Virus record (IMG/VR): IMGVR_UViG_3300020385_000861
Coordinates: 1 to 50,311 of that record
Length of the DNA: 50,311 nucleotides
Source: a virus
Direction: 5' to 3' (one strand)
A model generated the notes under the pieces. It saw only the letters and a program-made list of their open reading frames with translations, was not told the DNA's origin and did not search any database. Position 1 is the stretch's first letter. Every line of letters begins with the position of its first letter. The position numbers and the translations under genes are program-made. Shown here one piece after another: positions 16,917 to 26,033 of this stretch.

Positions 16917-17896
16917 AAGATAGTATAATTATATATGTTTCTTCTTACAACAATTATGATATGTTAGAAGAAGTAGTTTTAAAAAATATAAACACTGAGG
17001 GTTTTGAGTTTATAAATGTAGATGATAATAGTTTTCCAGAAGAATTAGAAAAAGGAAAATCAATATGTAAAAAGCACGGAATACAATGTTTAGAAAATAA
17101 ATCTACAGGAGTGCAAATGGCTACCCAAACAGTAATTGATTTTATAAATAAAAATAGACCTAAATGTAAATGGATAATTTGTTTTCAACATGATAATTGG
17201 CCTCTTAGTAAAGATTTTTTTACTACATTAAATAATATGATCATAAATGGCCCTATTAATGATTATGGTTGTATAGGATTTAATGTATTAGATAATGGTA
17301 AAAATACTAGAATCAATTCTGTAGAAAAATTTAAAAAAGACCTTTTACCCAGAGGCATGTTAGGTCATAGACATTTAAGTTACCTTTCTCCTAAACATAG
17401 ATGGATATCCCCCACCCATAATGATAATATGAGTAAGCACTATCATGAGTCCCATCAAAACAAATATGCATTTATCATAGATATTCCTACATGGGCAGTA
17501 ACAGGGTGGAATATAGAAAAATGGAATAAAATTATAGAACCAACAACAGATTTTAATTTTTTATTTTGGGCTCCTGATCTTATTATGCAATTTGCAAAAA
17601 ACAATATTCCAACTTTATCTATTACTAGTTTATATATTGAAAATTGTCAATCTATTAAAAAGAAGTATAATATCCCCGTCAATTTAACCCATGCTATAAA
17701 AAAAAATAGTAAAAAATATTCTCAAGAAAATTATGGTGAACATCATAAAAATTGGATTAAACGTTGGGGGTGGGATTTTGAAAATCCTGCTAAGACTTTT
17801 CCTAAAGTAAAAAACCAATATAAAAATACATTAATAAACAAACTATGGAAGCATAACTGTTCTTCAGACGCCCCCTATAAAATAATAGAATTATAA
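16913..17896 (+). CDS. GT2-like glycosyltransferase
   Basis: A 327-residue protein with a GT-A-like beginning (DSIIIYVSSYNNYDMLEEVV, then FINVDDNSFP) and WIICFQHDNWPLSKDF near residue 84, where QHDN may replace the usual DXD metal motif. The C-terminal third is basic and aromatic (WIKRWGWDFENPAK). Classification as GT2 is by overall pattern; the missing canonical DXD lowers certainty. Overlaps the previous gene by 4 bases. Confidence 0.6.
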   Translation: MKDSIIIYVSSYNNYDMLEEVVLKNINTEGFEFINVDDNSFPEELEKGKSICKKHGIQCLENKSTGVQMATQTVIDFINKNRPKCKWIICFQHDNWPLSKDFFTTLNNMIINGPINDYGCIGFNVLDNGKNTRINSVEKFKKDLLPRGMLGHRHLSYLSPKHRWISPTHNDNMSKHYHESHQNKYAFIIDIPTWAVTGWNIEKWNKIIEPTTDFNFLFWAPDLIMQFAKNNIPTLSITSLYIENCQSIKKKYNIPVNLTHAIKKNSKKYSQENYGEHHKNWIKRWGWDFENPAKTFPKVKNQYKNTLINKLWKHNCSSDAPYKIIEL

Positions 17897-17898
17897 TT

Positions 17899-18705
17899 AT
17901 GAGACATTTTTTTAATTACACATCTAAAGATTTAAATGAAAATTTAATAGAATCTCCTTTTCCTTACTTTTACGTAGATAATTTTATAAAAGAAGATCTA
18001 TTTAAAAATTTAAACTCAGAATTTAGACAACTAAAAGACAACAATAAGTTTCAATTTACAGTAGCAGAAACTCCTCGAGTAACCAGACCCAACGAACCAC
18101 ATGGATCTAGTTATTGTGTTGGAGGGGGTTTTGGAAATAATAAAGACACCTTTAATGAAATAACATCCCAAAGTCCTTTATGGGATAATTTTTTAACTGA
18201 ACTATATACAAATAAAAGTTATAAGTACTTTCATAATATATTTAAAGACAGTCTAACTTATAATAAAATAGTTACTAAAGAAATATACAATAATAGTAGT
18301 ATAGGTTGTAAAATGGGGTGCAATACGAATAATTATGGGGATATAATACACCCAGATAATTCTAAAAAAGTATTATCTTTTTTATTATATATGGATAATC
18401 CTGATTGGGGTAAAGACAATACAGGAGGCACTCAATTTTGGGAAGTTACAGATTCAGATATTTCTTATGATTGGAATGATACTAGTATAGATTCTCAATT
18501 AAGAAAAGGTAGATATAGTCAAAAAGTACATTCTTTAAACGAAGAAGAAGCAGAAAAAGTAAATTGTTTTCTTTCAGTAGATTTTAAACCTAATAGATTA
18601 GTGGGCTTTTTAAGAACTGATGATTCATATCATTCTATTTTACCTATGAAATTAAAAGAAGGAATAACTAGAAATTGTTTCCAAATAAATGTTTGGAGAA
18701 ACTAA
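17899..18705 (+). CDS. 2-oxoglutarate/Fe(II)-dependent oxygenase
   Basis: A 268-residue double-stranded beta-helix enzyme. The iron triad is visible: His151-x-Asp153 (IHPDN) and His245 (SYHSIL), with Arg258 (ITRNCF) placed to bind 2-oxoglutarate. The N-terminal PYFYVDNFIKEDLF is typical of prolyl-hydroxylase-like members found in LPS loci. It probably hydroxylates a sugar or a peptide side chain; hydroxylation could create a glycan attachment site (inference). Its end overlaps the wecB-like start by 17 bases. Confidence 0.82.
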   Translation: MRHFFNYTSKDLNENLIESPFPYFYVDNFIKEDLFKNLNSEFRQLKDNNKFQFTVAETPRVTRPNEPHGSSYCVGGGFGNNKDTFNEITSQSPLWDNFLTELYTNKSYKYFHNIFKDSLTYNKIVTKEIYNNSSIGCKMGCNTNNYGDIIHPDNSKKVLSFLLYMDNPDWGKDNTGGTQFWEVTDSDISYDWNDTSIDSQLRKGRYSQKVHSLNEEEAEKVNCFLSVDFKPNRLVGFLRTDDSYHSILPMKLKEGITRNCFQINVWRN

Positions 18706-19708
18706 TACATATGCACATATAGTAGCTGCTAGACCAAATTTTATAAAAGCAGCCCCTTTAATAGAAGAATTATCTAATAAAGGCTATAATAATATCATAA
18801 TTCATACAAATCAACATTATGATTATAAAATGTCTAAAATATTTTTTCAAGAACTAAATATTCCAGAACCTAATTACCATTTAGGTATAAAATCAGGTAC
18901 CCATGCCCAACAAACAGGCTATAGTTTAATTGAAATAGAAAAAGTTCTATTAAAAGAACAACCCCAAGCATTAATAGTTTATGGAGATGTTAATTCTACT
19001 CTTGCAGGTGCTTTAGCTGCTGTAAAATTACATATACCTATATTTCATATAGAATCAGGTTGTAGAAGTTTTGATACAAAAATGCCCGAAGAAATAAATA
19101 GAATATTAATTGACAATATATCAGATTTATTATTTTGTACTGAACAAAGTGCTTGTAATAATTTAGTTAATGAAGGTTTTAATAAAGATAAAATAAAATT
19201 AGTTGGAAATACTGCTATTGATACTCTACATAAAATTAATTTAAACAAAATTATAAATAAAGACTACTATTTATGTACTTTACATAGACCATTTAATGTA
19301 GATAATAAAAATATATTACACAAAATTTTATCTAAATTAAATAAATTGGGCAAAAAAATAATAATTCCCACTCATCCTAGATTAAAAAATAATCTAAACC
19401 ACACTTATAATAATATAGAATTTATTGAACCTTTAGGGTATCTAGATTTTATTAATTATTTAAAATGTAGTAAAGGAGCAATCTCAGATTCGGGTGGGAT
19501 ACAATGTGAAGCTGGTTTTTTAAATGTACCTTTATTAACATTAAGACCAACAACAGAACATTTGGTTACTTTAGAAAGAGGTAATACATTAGTAAATGTA
19601 GATAAAGATTTTATATTTCAAAAAAATCAACATACAGATATTCCTTTTATATGGGATGGTAACACATCTAAAAGAATAGTCAATATAATAGAAAATTATG
19701 ATACATAA
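18689..19708 (+). CDS. wecB: UDP-N-acetylglucosamine 2-epimerase (WecB-like)
   Basis: A 339-residue GT-B-fold epimerase. Signatures in order: HIVAARPNFIKAAPL, HTNQHYDYKMS, YGDVNSTLAGALAA, ESGCRSFDTKMPEEINR, VGNTAID, LHRPFNVDN, ISDSGGIQCEAGFLNVP and LRPTTEH, matching WecB in every block. It would convert UDP-GlcNAc to UDP-ManNAc. The upstream frame does not allow a much longer N-terminus; the ATG used overlaps the previous gene by 17 bases. It is slightly shorter than usual (~370). Confidence 0.92.
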   Translation: MFGETNTYAHIVAARPNFIKAAPLIEELSNKGYNNIIIHTNQHYDYKMSKIFFQELNIPEPNYHLGIKSGTHAQQTGYSLIEIEKVLLKEQPQALIVYGDVNSTLAGALAAVKLHIPIFHIESGCRSFDTKMPEEINRILIDNISDLLFCTEQSACNNLVNEGFNKDKIKLVGNTAIDTLHKINLNKIINKDYYLCTLHRPFNVDNKNILHKILSKLNKLGKKIIIPTHPRLKNNLNHTYNNIEFIEPLGYLDFINYLKCSKGAISDSGGIQCEAGFLNVPLLTLRPTTEHLVTLERGNTLVNVDKDFIFQKNQHTDIPFIWDGNTSKRIVNIIENYDT

Positions 19709-19744
19709 AACAGCTAACATCTAGGGTAACCCCGCAAAAGAAAT

Positions 19745-20614
19745 ATGAAAAAATTCGCTTTAATAGGAGCTAGTGGTTATATTGCCCCTCGACATGTAGA
19801 AGCTATTAAATACACTAATAACGAATTAGTTGCATTATTAGATCCCTATGATGGTATAGGATACATTGATCAATACTACCCTAATTCTTCATACTTTAAA
19901 GAACCTGAAAGATTTGATAGACATTTAGATAGACTTAGACGTAAAGGACAAGGTATAGATTATGTGTCTATATGTTCTCCTAATTATTTACATGATTCTC
20001 ACATTAGATTAGCTTTAAGAAATCAATGTAATGTTATATGTGAAAAACCATTAGTATTAATATATGAACATTTAGAAGCCCTAAAATCTATAGAAAAAGA
20101 AACAGGTAAGGTAATTAATACTATTTTACAACTTAGATATCACCCTACTATTAAAGCATTAAAAGAAAAATATTTAAATACTAATAAATTTCATAAAATA
20201 AGTATAGATTACATTACACCTAGAGGCTTATGGTATGATTATAGTTGGAAAGGTGATTTAGAAAAATCAGGTGGAGTAGCATCTAATATAGGTGTTCACT
20301 TTTTTGATATGTTATTATGGATTTTTGGGGATTTAAAAGATTTTGAATTTATTAATACTAATAAAACTTCAAGGGGAACATTAATCTTAGAGAATGCTGA
20401 AGTAAAATATAATTTAAGTATTCAAAAAGAAGACTTACCTTGGGATAGATGGAAACCCTTTAGATCTATAAAAATAAATAACAATGAATTAGAATTCTCA
20501 ACAGGTTTTACTGAATTACACAACATAAGTTATCAAGAAATTTTAAGGGGAAATGGTTTTACCCTAAAAGATATTGAACCCACAATTAAATTAATAGAAA
20601 AAATAAGATTATGA
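19745..20614 (+). CDS. Gfo/Idh/MocA-family oxidoreductase (WlbA/WbpB-like)
   Basis: A 289-residue NAD-dependent sugar dehydrogenase. FALIGASGYIAPRHVEAI is the nucleotide-binding turn, SICSPNYLHDSHIRLAL the next conserved strand, and CEKPLVL carries the catalytic Lys-Pro of the family. The closest type I recall is WlbA/WbpB, which oxidises UDP-GlcNAcA at C3 on the way to diaminouronic acids. The partner aminotransferase and acetyltransferase are not in this window. The 36-base gap before it is the largest inside this part of the block. Overlaps the next gene by 4 bases. Confidence 0.85.
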   Translation: MKKFALIGASGYIAPRHVEAIKYTNNELVALLDPYDGIGYIDQYYPNSSYFKEPERFDRHLDRLRRKGQGIDYVSICSPNYLHDSHIRLALRNQCNVICEKPLVLIYEHLEALKSIEKETGKVINTILQLRYHPTIKALKEKYLNTNKFHKISIDYITPRGLWYDYSWKGDLEKSGGVASNIGVHFFDMLLWIFGDLKDFEFINTNKTSRGTLILENAEVKYNLSIQKEDLPWDRWKPFRSIKINNNELEFSTGFTELHNISYQEILRGNGFTLKDIEPTIKLIEKIRL

Positions 20615-21969
20615 ATATAAAAAATGTACACAATGCATTTACAATAGTAGAAATTAATAAACACAAAATAGTATGTGACCCTTGGATTACTGAGGGGTTA
20701 TTTGATGGTACATGGGGAAAATTCCCCAAAATAGATAATATAGAAAAATACTTAAAAGGAACCACCCATTGTTTTATATCCCATGTTCATCAAGATCATA
20801 TGGATTTAGAAGCTATAAAACTTATGGATAAAAAAACAAAATTCTATATCCCAGACATATACCCTAATCATGTAATAAAAAACATACTAAATAATTTAGG
20901 CTTTAAAGAAATCTTAATGCTAAAACCTTTAGAAAGAACAGAAATTGAAAAAGAAATATTCTTTAATGTTATACCACCTATGAATGGTGGGGGGTTAGTT
21001 ATGGATAAAAAAGACGAAGCAGGTACGTTAGCACATTTATCAGTAGATGCAGGATTAGTTATAGAAAGAATATTTCAATCTCAAATTATTCATAACCAAA
21101 AAATAGTATTATTATCGGATAATGGACCTTACGAATTAAATGGCAATATACCACTAATCGAAGCAATGGAAGATGCAAATTTAATAGCATTTCCTTTTAA
21201 TGGAGTAGCTGATAATTATCCTGTATGTTTTTCTAATATGTCTTTTAAAGAAAAACAACAAGCATCTCTTAAAAGACAAGAAAATAGGACTGAATTACAA
21301 TCAAAATCTTTAAAAATACTTAACCCCCAACATCTTATACCTTATTCTTCTGATATGGTTATATTAGGCCCCAAAGCAAAAGACTTTGCAGACACACACC
21401 CTAAAGAATATATAGAAAGAAAAAGGGTAGCCCAGATATACGAAGAAAAAACAAGAATCCCCACACACGCAGTATGCTATAACAATAACATTATAATTAA
21501 AAATAATAAAACAATTATAGAAGGAGAATATAAAACGATTAATTTTAAAAAATATGCATATTCAAAGTACTCAGAAGAGATTAATCCTATTATAACACAC
21601 AAATCAATAAGTAAAACTTATTTAATTAAAAATTTTAAATTGTCGTGTAAAAATATGTTTTCAATGATGGATAAACTAAAATTATCATCTGAATGGATAT
21701 TACAATTTATAATTAGTGATTTAAAGATAACATTTAGTGTAAATTTAAAGACTAAAGAAATAATTTTAAAAAATGATCCAAATATATATAAAGAAAAAGT
21801 CCAAATATTAATTATCCCCTCAGGATATTTAAATAAACATTTTACTTTTCATCATCATTGGAATAATTCAATTATTTCCTATAATTTAGAGTGGAAAAGA
21901 ACTATAAATCAATATTGTGGTGGTTTAGATAGTGCTTTAAATTTTTTACATTTAAACCAAAATAAGTAA
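20611..21969 (+). CDS. Metallo-beta-lactamase-fold hydrolase in glycan cluster
   Basis: A 452-residue protein with the MBL metal motif His58-x-His60-x-Asp62-His63 (SHVHQDHMD), preceded by KIVCDPWITEG, as in UlaG-like and CMP-NeuAc-hydroxylase-like MBL proteins. The C-terminal ~150 residues form an additional domain without a family I recognise. Substrate unknown; MBL proteins of this type occur beside sugar-nucleotide genes. Overlaps both neighbours (4 bases and 1 base). Confidence 0.75.
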   Translation: MNIKNVHNAFTIVEINKHKIVCDPWITEGLFDGTWGKFPKIDNIEKYLKGTTHCFISHVHQDHMDLEAIKLMDKKTKFYIPDIYPNHVIKNILNNLGFKEILMLKPLERTEIEKEIFFNVIPPMNGGGLVMDKKDEAGTLAHLSVDAGLVIERIFQSQIIHNQKIVLLSDNGPYELNGNIPLIEAMEDANLIAFPFNGVADNYPVCFSNMSFKEKQQASLKRQENRTELQSKSLKILNPQHLIPYSSDMVILGPKAKDFADTHPKEYIERKRVAQIYEEKTRIPTHAVCYNNNIIIKNNKTIIEGEYKTINFKKYAYSKYSEEINPIITHKSISKTYLIKNFKLSCKNMFSMMDKLKLSSEWILQFIISDLKITFSVNLKTKEIILKNDPNIYKEKVQILIIPSGYLNKHFTFHHHWNNSIISYNLEWKRTINQYCGGLDSALNFLHLNQNK

Positions 21970-22910
21970 TGGAAATTTTAATAACAGGCGCAGCAGGTTT
22001 AATTGGTAGTCATTTATGTGATTCTTTAACCCGTAAAGGATATATTGTATCGGGTGTAGATAATTTATCATTTGGTAATATTAATAACATACCTAATAAT
22101 GTTGATTTTATAAAAGATGACATTACTTCATGGCAGTATCACCTTCATTGGAATAACTTTGAATATAAAAAATATGATGTGATTTTTCATCTAGCTTCTC
22201 TTAAAAAGGTATGGGATGGTAGTATTGCTTCAGCTGAAGTAATGGATGTTAATTATAATATGACAAAAGTATTAGTTAATAAATGCTTAACAGATGGCAG
22301 TAAGCTTATATTTGCATCTACATCAGACATATATGGTAATTCTACTTTTTTTAAGGAAGATGATAATATTACCATGGGTGCCCCCACCAATTTAAGATAT
22401 TCATATGCTTTATCAAAGTGGCACAGTGAACAATATATACTTAATTCTATTCAAGAAAGTAATTTACAAGCATGTATTGCAAGAATATTTGGATGTGCAT
22501 CTAACAGATCAAATAAAAGTTGGTCAGGGGGACATGTACCTCTTTTTATAGATTTAGCCATGAACAATAAAGAAATTATTATTCATGGTGATGGATCACA
22601 AACTAGATCTATATCTCATGCTAGTGATATAGCTGATGGTTTATCTGATCTTATTCCTATCAATAATGAAATTGTAAATTTAGGTACTGATCAAGAGACA
22701 ACAGTTAAGTATATTGCGGAATATGTAAAAGAAAAAGTAGGCTCTTTATCAAAAATTTCTTACGTTAATAAGGATAAAATCTTTGGTAATTATAATGAAA
22801 TACAAAGAAGATTTGCTAATACATCTAAAGCAAAACAATTAATAGATTATAAAGTTAATTATACAACAGAGCAAGTTGTAGATAGTATTATTGAAGCATG
22901 GCAAAAATAG
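21969..22910 (+). CDS. NAD-dependent sugar-nucleotide epimerase/dehydratase (SDR)
   Basis: A 313-residue extended SDR. GAAGLIGSHLCDSL is the NAD-binding GxxGxxG, FASTSDIYGN holds the catalytic Ser/Thr strand, and YSYALSKWHSE holds the Tyr-xxx-Lys pair. IHGDGSQTRSISHASDIADG is the conserved substrate-side block of GalE/WbpP-type enzymes. It would epimerise or dehydrate a UDP- or dTDP-sugar. Overlaps the next gene by 13 bases. Confidence 0.88.
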   Translation: MEILITGAAGLIGSHLCDSLTRKGYIVSGVDNLSFGNINNIPNNVDFIKDDITSWQYHLHWNNFEYKKYDVIFHLASLKKVWDGSIASAEVMDVNYNMTKVLVNKCLTDGSKLIFASTSDIYGNSTFFKEDDNITMGAPTNLRYSYALSKWHSEQYILNSIQESNLQACIARIFGCASNRSNKSWSGGHVPLFIDLAMNNKEIIIHGDGSQTRSISHASDIADGLSDLIPINNEIVNLGTDQETTVKYIAEYVKEKVGSLSKISYVNKDKIFGNYNEIQRRFANTSKAKQLIDYKVNYTTEQVVDSIIEAWQK

Positions 22911-23830
22911 CAGTTATCACCCCCATATCTCATTTAAATGGTATAGTTGATTTATTACATACTAAAGGTCAAGTATTTTATTTAGAAGAGGGTACTAAAA
23001 ATCAAGTTAGAAACTTACTATTATCTAATCATATAGATACTATAGTATGTAACCCTAATCAACAAACATATACGATAGATAAAAAATTATTAGAAAATAC
23101 TAAAGTTAAAACTATTAATTCATGCTCTACAGGATTAAACCATATTGATTTAGAGTACTGTAGGTTAAATAATATTGAAATACAATGCCATAAAAATGAT
23201 TACAAATTAATTAACGATTTACCCTCTACTTCAGAATTAGCATTTGGTCTTATGCTTTCTTTACTTAGAAATATTCCTGAATGTAATAATCATGTTTCAA
23301 GATACTATTGGGATTATACACAATTTGTAGGAAGACAAGTTAAAGATTTAACTATTGGTATAATAGGATATGGTAGATTAGGTAAAATGATGTGTAATTT
23401 TTGTGAAGCTTTTGGGGCAAATGTTAAAGTATATGACCCTTATATAGTTGGGTATACTCCACCAAATCCAATATCTTTAGAAAATATGTTTAAAAAATGT
23501 GATGTTATTTCACTTCATGTACATGTTACTGATAAAACAAAATATATGATTAATAAGAATTTACTTGGTTTAGCTAAAAAAGATTTGTATATTATTAATA
23601 CATCAAGAGGAGAAATAGTCAATGAAAATGATATAGTTAAGGCTTTAGAAAATAAAACATTAACAGGTTATGGAACTGATGTAATTGAAAATGAATTTGA
23701 TGATTTAACTAAATCTCCTATAATAAAAGCAATGAATGAAGGTAAAAATATTATAGTAACTCCTCATATAGGGGGTATGACAATAGAAGGCCAAACTAAA
23801 GCATATAAATGGTCAATTAATAAATTATAA
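22898..23830 (+). CDS. D-isomer-specific 2-hydroxyacid dehydrogenase
   Basis: A 310-residue protein of the phosphoglycerate dehydrogenase/lactate dehydrogenase type. IGIIGYGRLGKMMCNF is the NAD-binding turn. NTSRGEIVN carries the substrate-binding Arg, DVIENEF the Glu, and TPHIGGMT the catalytic His, so the Arg-Glu-His set is complete. In LPS loci such enzymes can make or use a hydroxy-acid for a modified sugar; the actual substrate is unknown. It overlaps the previous SDR gene by 13 bases. Confidence 0.87.
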   Translation: MAKIAVITPISHLNGIVDLLHTKGQVFYLEEGTKNQVRNLLLSNHIDTIVCNPNQQTYTIDKKLLENTKVKTINSCSTGLNHIDLEYCRLNNIEIQCHKNDYKLINDLPSTSELAFGLMLSLLRNIPECNNHVSRYYWDYTQFVGRQVKDLTIGIIGYGRLGKMMCNFCEAFGANVKVYDPYIVGYTPPNPISLENMFKKCDVISLHVHVTDKTKYMINKNLLGLAKKDLYIINTSRGEIVNENDIVKALENKTLTGYGTDVIENEFDDLTKSPIIKAMNEGKNIIVTPHIGGMTIEGQTKAYKWSINKL

Positions 23831-23831
23831 A

Positions 23832-24650
23832 ATGGATCCAATATTTAAAAAAATACCAAATGACAATTGGCTAACAGATTTAGATCAATATAGAATTAAA
23901 GAGAAACCATTATTACCCAAAAAGCCAAAAAATAAAGGCTGGTACTGTAAAGGACCTTGGTATAGTGATGATGGGGAAGACGGAATATTAGATTATTTAT
24001 TTGAGTATATAAATGATGTAAATAAATACGCTGTAGACATTGGCTCAGCTCATGGTTATGGGGGAAGTCATGTTAGATATTTAGCTGATAAATATGGTTG
24101 GGGGACTACTGAAATAGATGGGAAGAGGTGGAAAAGAATGCACCCAAGAATTAAAAATGAAATAATAACACCTAATAACATATGTGAATTATTAACTAAA
24201 TATGAGACCCCTAAAAACTTTGATTTATTATCATTAGATATTGATAGTATGGATTGGTATGTGTTAGAAAAATTATTATTAGGTGATTTTAGACCCTCTG
24301 TAGCTATAGTTGAGTTTAATCCTATTTTTGAATATAATGAAGGGTATGTAGTAAAATATGATAAAACCTATAAAAAAGATGGAACCTCCCAATATGGGGC
24401 CTCTGCTAAAGCATATGAAATGTTAATGAATAAATATAATTATACTTTAGTACATATATTTCCTAAAGAAGTAAATAACCTTTTATTTATCTCTAATAAC
24501 TTTATATTACCTACAATAATCGTAGATACTATTAAAAATATGCATTCTAAATCTTATATTGAACATCATAAAATTAAGGGAAACAAAAAAAATTATATAT
24601 CTAAAGAAAATTTAATAAAAAATAAATTTAATAAATTAACCCAAATATGA
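23832..24650 (+). CDS. FkbM-like methyltransferase or Rossmann-fold protein
   Basis: A 272-residue protein. AVDIGSAHGYGGSHVRYLAD (residues ~58-77) looks like methyltransferase motif I, TTEIDGKRW like the following acidic strand, and FDLLSLDIDSMDWYVLEKL (near 133) like the DID-D segment of FkbM-type O-methyltransferases. The N-terminus (WYCKGPWYSDDGEDGILDYL) is characteristic of a set of LPS-locus proteins. The Gly-rich loop is less regular than usual, so cofactor binding is not certain. Overlaps the next gene by 4 bases. Confidence 0.6.
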   Translation: MDPIFKKIPNDNWLTDLDQYRIKEKPLLPKKPKNKGWYCKGPWYSDDGEDGILDYLFEYINDVNKYAVDIGSAHGYGGSHVRYLADKYGWGTTEIDGKRWKRMHPRIKNEIITPNNICELLTKYETPKNFDLLSLDIDSMDWYVLEKLLLGDFRPSVAIVEFNPIFEYNEGYVVKYDKTYKKDGTSQYGASAKAYEMLMNKYNYTLVHIFPKEVNNLLFISNNFILPTIIVDTIKNMHSKSYIEHHKIKGNKKNYISKENLIKNKFNKLTQI

Positions 24651-25207
24651 TAAAACCATTTATAATAATTCCAGCTAAAGGTGACTCTAAAAGATTAGTA
24701 GGTAAAAACAAAAGAACTATAGCAGGTAAAACACTACTTGAACATTCTATAGAATATGCACAAAAATCTAAATTAGCAACTACTATAATAGTTTCAACAG
24801 AAGATGAAGTAACTAAAACAATAGCTGAAGCTTACGGAGTAAGAGTGGTTGGGAGAAGTAAGGATTTTATGGGTGAAAGAGAAGTAGCTGATGTATATAT
24901 TAAAATCTTTAAAGAGTATGGACATAATAATTTTACACATGTAGTAGGTATACAACCTGACCACCCTGACAGAACAATACCTTTAGATAAAATGTTAACA
25001 TATGCAGTAGAAAATAAATATGATGATTTATTTACAGTAGATCCTGATGGTACCAGAAATGGTTCAATTAGAATTACAAAAGCAGAACATGTTAATATAG
25101 GAGCTATGAGTAGAAGAGTAGGTAGTATGATGGATGATTGTACTAATATCCACAGTGAGCAAGATTTATTAAAAGCAGAAAAAAATATAAATGAACGAGT
25201 ACATTAA
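24647..25207 (+). CDS. Cytidylyltransferase (NeuA/KdsB-type)
   Basis: A 186-residue nucleotidyltransferase. IIPAKGDSKRLVGKNKRTIAG is the CTP-binding loop of CMP-sugar synthetases (IPARxxSKxxxxKN), and QPDHPDRTIP plus the closing TNIHSEQDLLKAE also fit the family. It is short (NeuA ~230, KdsB ~250) because the central insertion is reduced. It would activate an acidic 3-deoxy sugar with CMP. The next gene is a DAHP/KDO8P-synthase-like enzyme and overlaps it by 17 bases, so both probably act on the same product. Confidence 0.83.
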   Translation: MIKPFIIIPAKGDSKRLVGKNKRTIAGKTLLEHSIEYAQKSKLATTIIVSTEDEVTKTIAEAYGVRVVGRSKDFMGEREVADVYIKIFKEYGHNNFTHVVGIQPDHPDRTIPLDKMLTYAVENKYDDLFTVDPDGTRNGSIRITKAEHVNIGAMSRRVGSMMDDCTNIHSEQDLLKAEKNINERVH

Positions 25208-26033
25208 ATTATTAAAAGAGCAAGGTAAGTTAAATATATCAATTGATAAAACTAAAGAGTTTAATTGGAGATATACTAAAATAGCAGGACCCTGTTCTGT
25301 AGAAGGTCCTGAAATAATAGATATTGCTAAAAAAATTAAATCATTAGGTGCAAATGCTTTTAGAGCAGGTGCTTATAAACCATGTACTTACCCTATTTTA
25401 AAAGAGACTAATGGTTGGAAAGAAGGATTAAGAGAAGAAGGACTAAGATTATTACAACAAGTAAAAGAAGAAACTAATCTACCTATTGTAACTGAAGTTA
25501 TGGATGCTAGTATGATAGAAGAAGTATCACAAGTAGCAGATGTATTTCAAATAGGTACTCGAAATTTTCAAAATTATACTTTGTTAGATGCTTTAGGTAA
25601 ATGTAATACCCCAGTTTTACTAAAAAGAGGTACATGGGGTACTATAGATGAAATATTAGGTGCATGTGAACGAATTTTAGTAGGGGGTAATGATAATATA
25701 GCTATATGTTTAAGAGGAGTAGTTGGTATGCCTAATTACAGACATGTATTTCCTACTATTAGATGGGCTCCTGATTTAATGATGATACCTGCATTAAAAG
25801 AATTAACAAATATCCCTATTATATTTGATCCTAGCCACTCAACAGGGTATAGAAATTTTGTAGAACCAATGTCAAAAGCAGCCATAGCAGCGGGGGCGGA
25901 TGGTTTAATAATTGAATGTCATCCTGAACCCGATAATTCAATTAGTGACCCCGCACAAGCAATAGATTACATTACATTAGAAAAAATTTTAAATAGTACT
26001 AAACCAAATAATATGGACAGACGATATGGATGA
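25191..26033 (+). CDS. DAHP/KDO8P-synthase-family 3-deoxy-ulosonate synthase
   Basis: A 280-residue TIM-barrel aldolase using PEP. GPCSVEG (Cys35) supplies the metal-binding Cys, FDPSHSTG the His, and ECHPEPD the Glu and Asp. The overall text (EVMDAS, GTRNFQNYTLL, KRGTWGTIDE, CLRG) is closest to the short Bacillus/Bacteroidota-type DAHP synthase. The E4P-binding KPRT motif reads Lys63-Pro-Cys-Thr here, so the sugar-phosphate specificity may differ. Coupled to a cytidylyltransferase, it likely makes a CMP-activated ulosonic acid and not a shikimate intermediate (inference). Confidence 0.83.
   Translation: MNEYIKLLKEQGKLNISIDKTKEFNWRYTKIAGPCSVEGPEIIDIAKKIKSLGANAFRAGAYKPCTYPILKETNGWKEGLREEGLRLLQQVKEETNLPIVTEVMDASMIEEVSQVADVFQIGTRNFQNYTLLDALGKCNTPVLLKRGTWGTIDEILGACERILVGGNDNIAICLRGVVGMPNYRHVFPTIRWAPDLMMIPALKELTNIPIIFDPSHSTGYRNFVEPMSKAAIAAGADGLIIECHPEPDNSISDPAQAIDYITLEKILNSTKPNNMDRRYG

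Noticed and set aside
25191-26033. Naming the aldolase KdsA (KDO8P synthase)
   Set aside because: The text around PEP and metal residues is closer to short DAHP synthases, and the KANRSS-type motif of KdsA is absent; kept as a family-level call.
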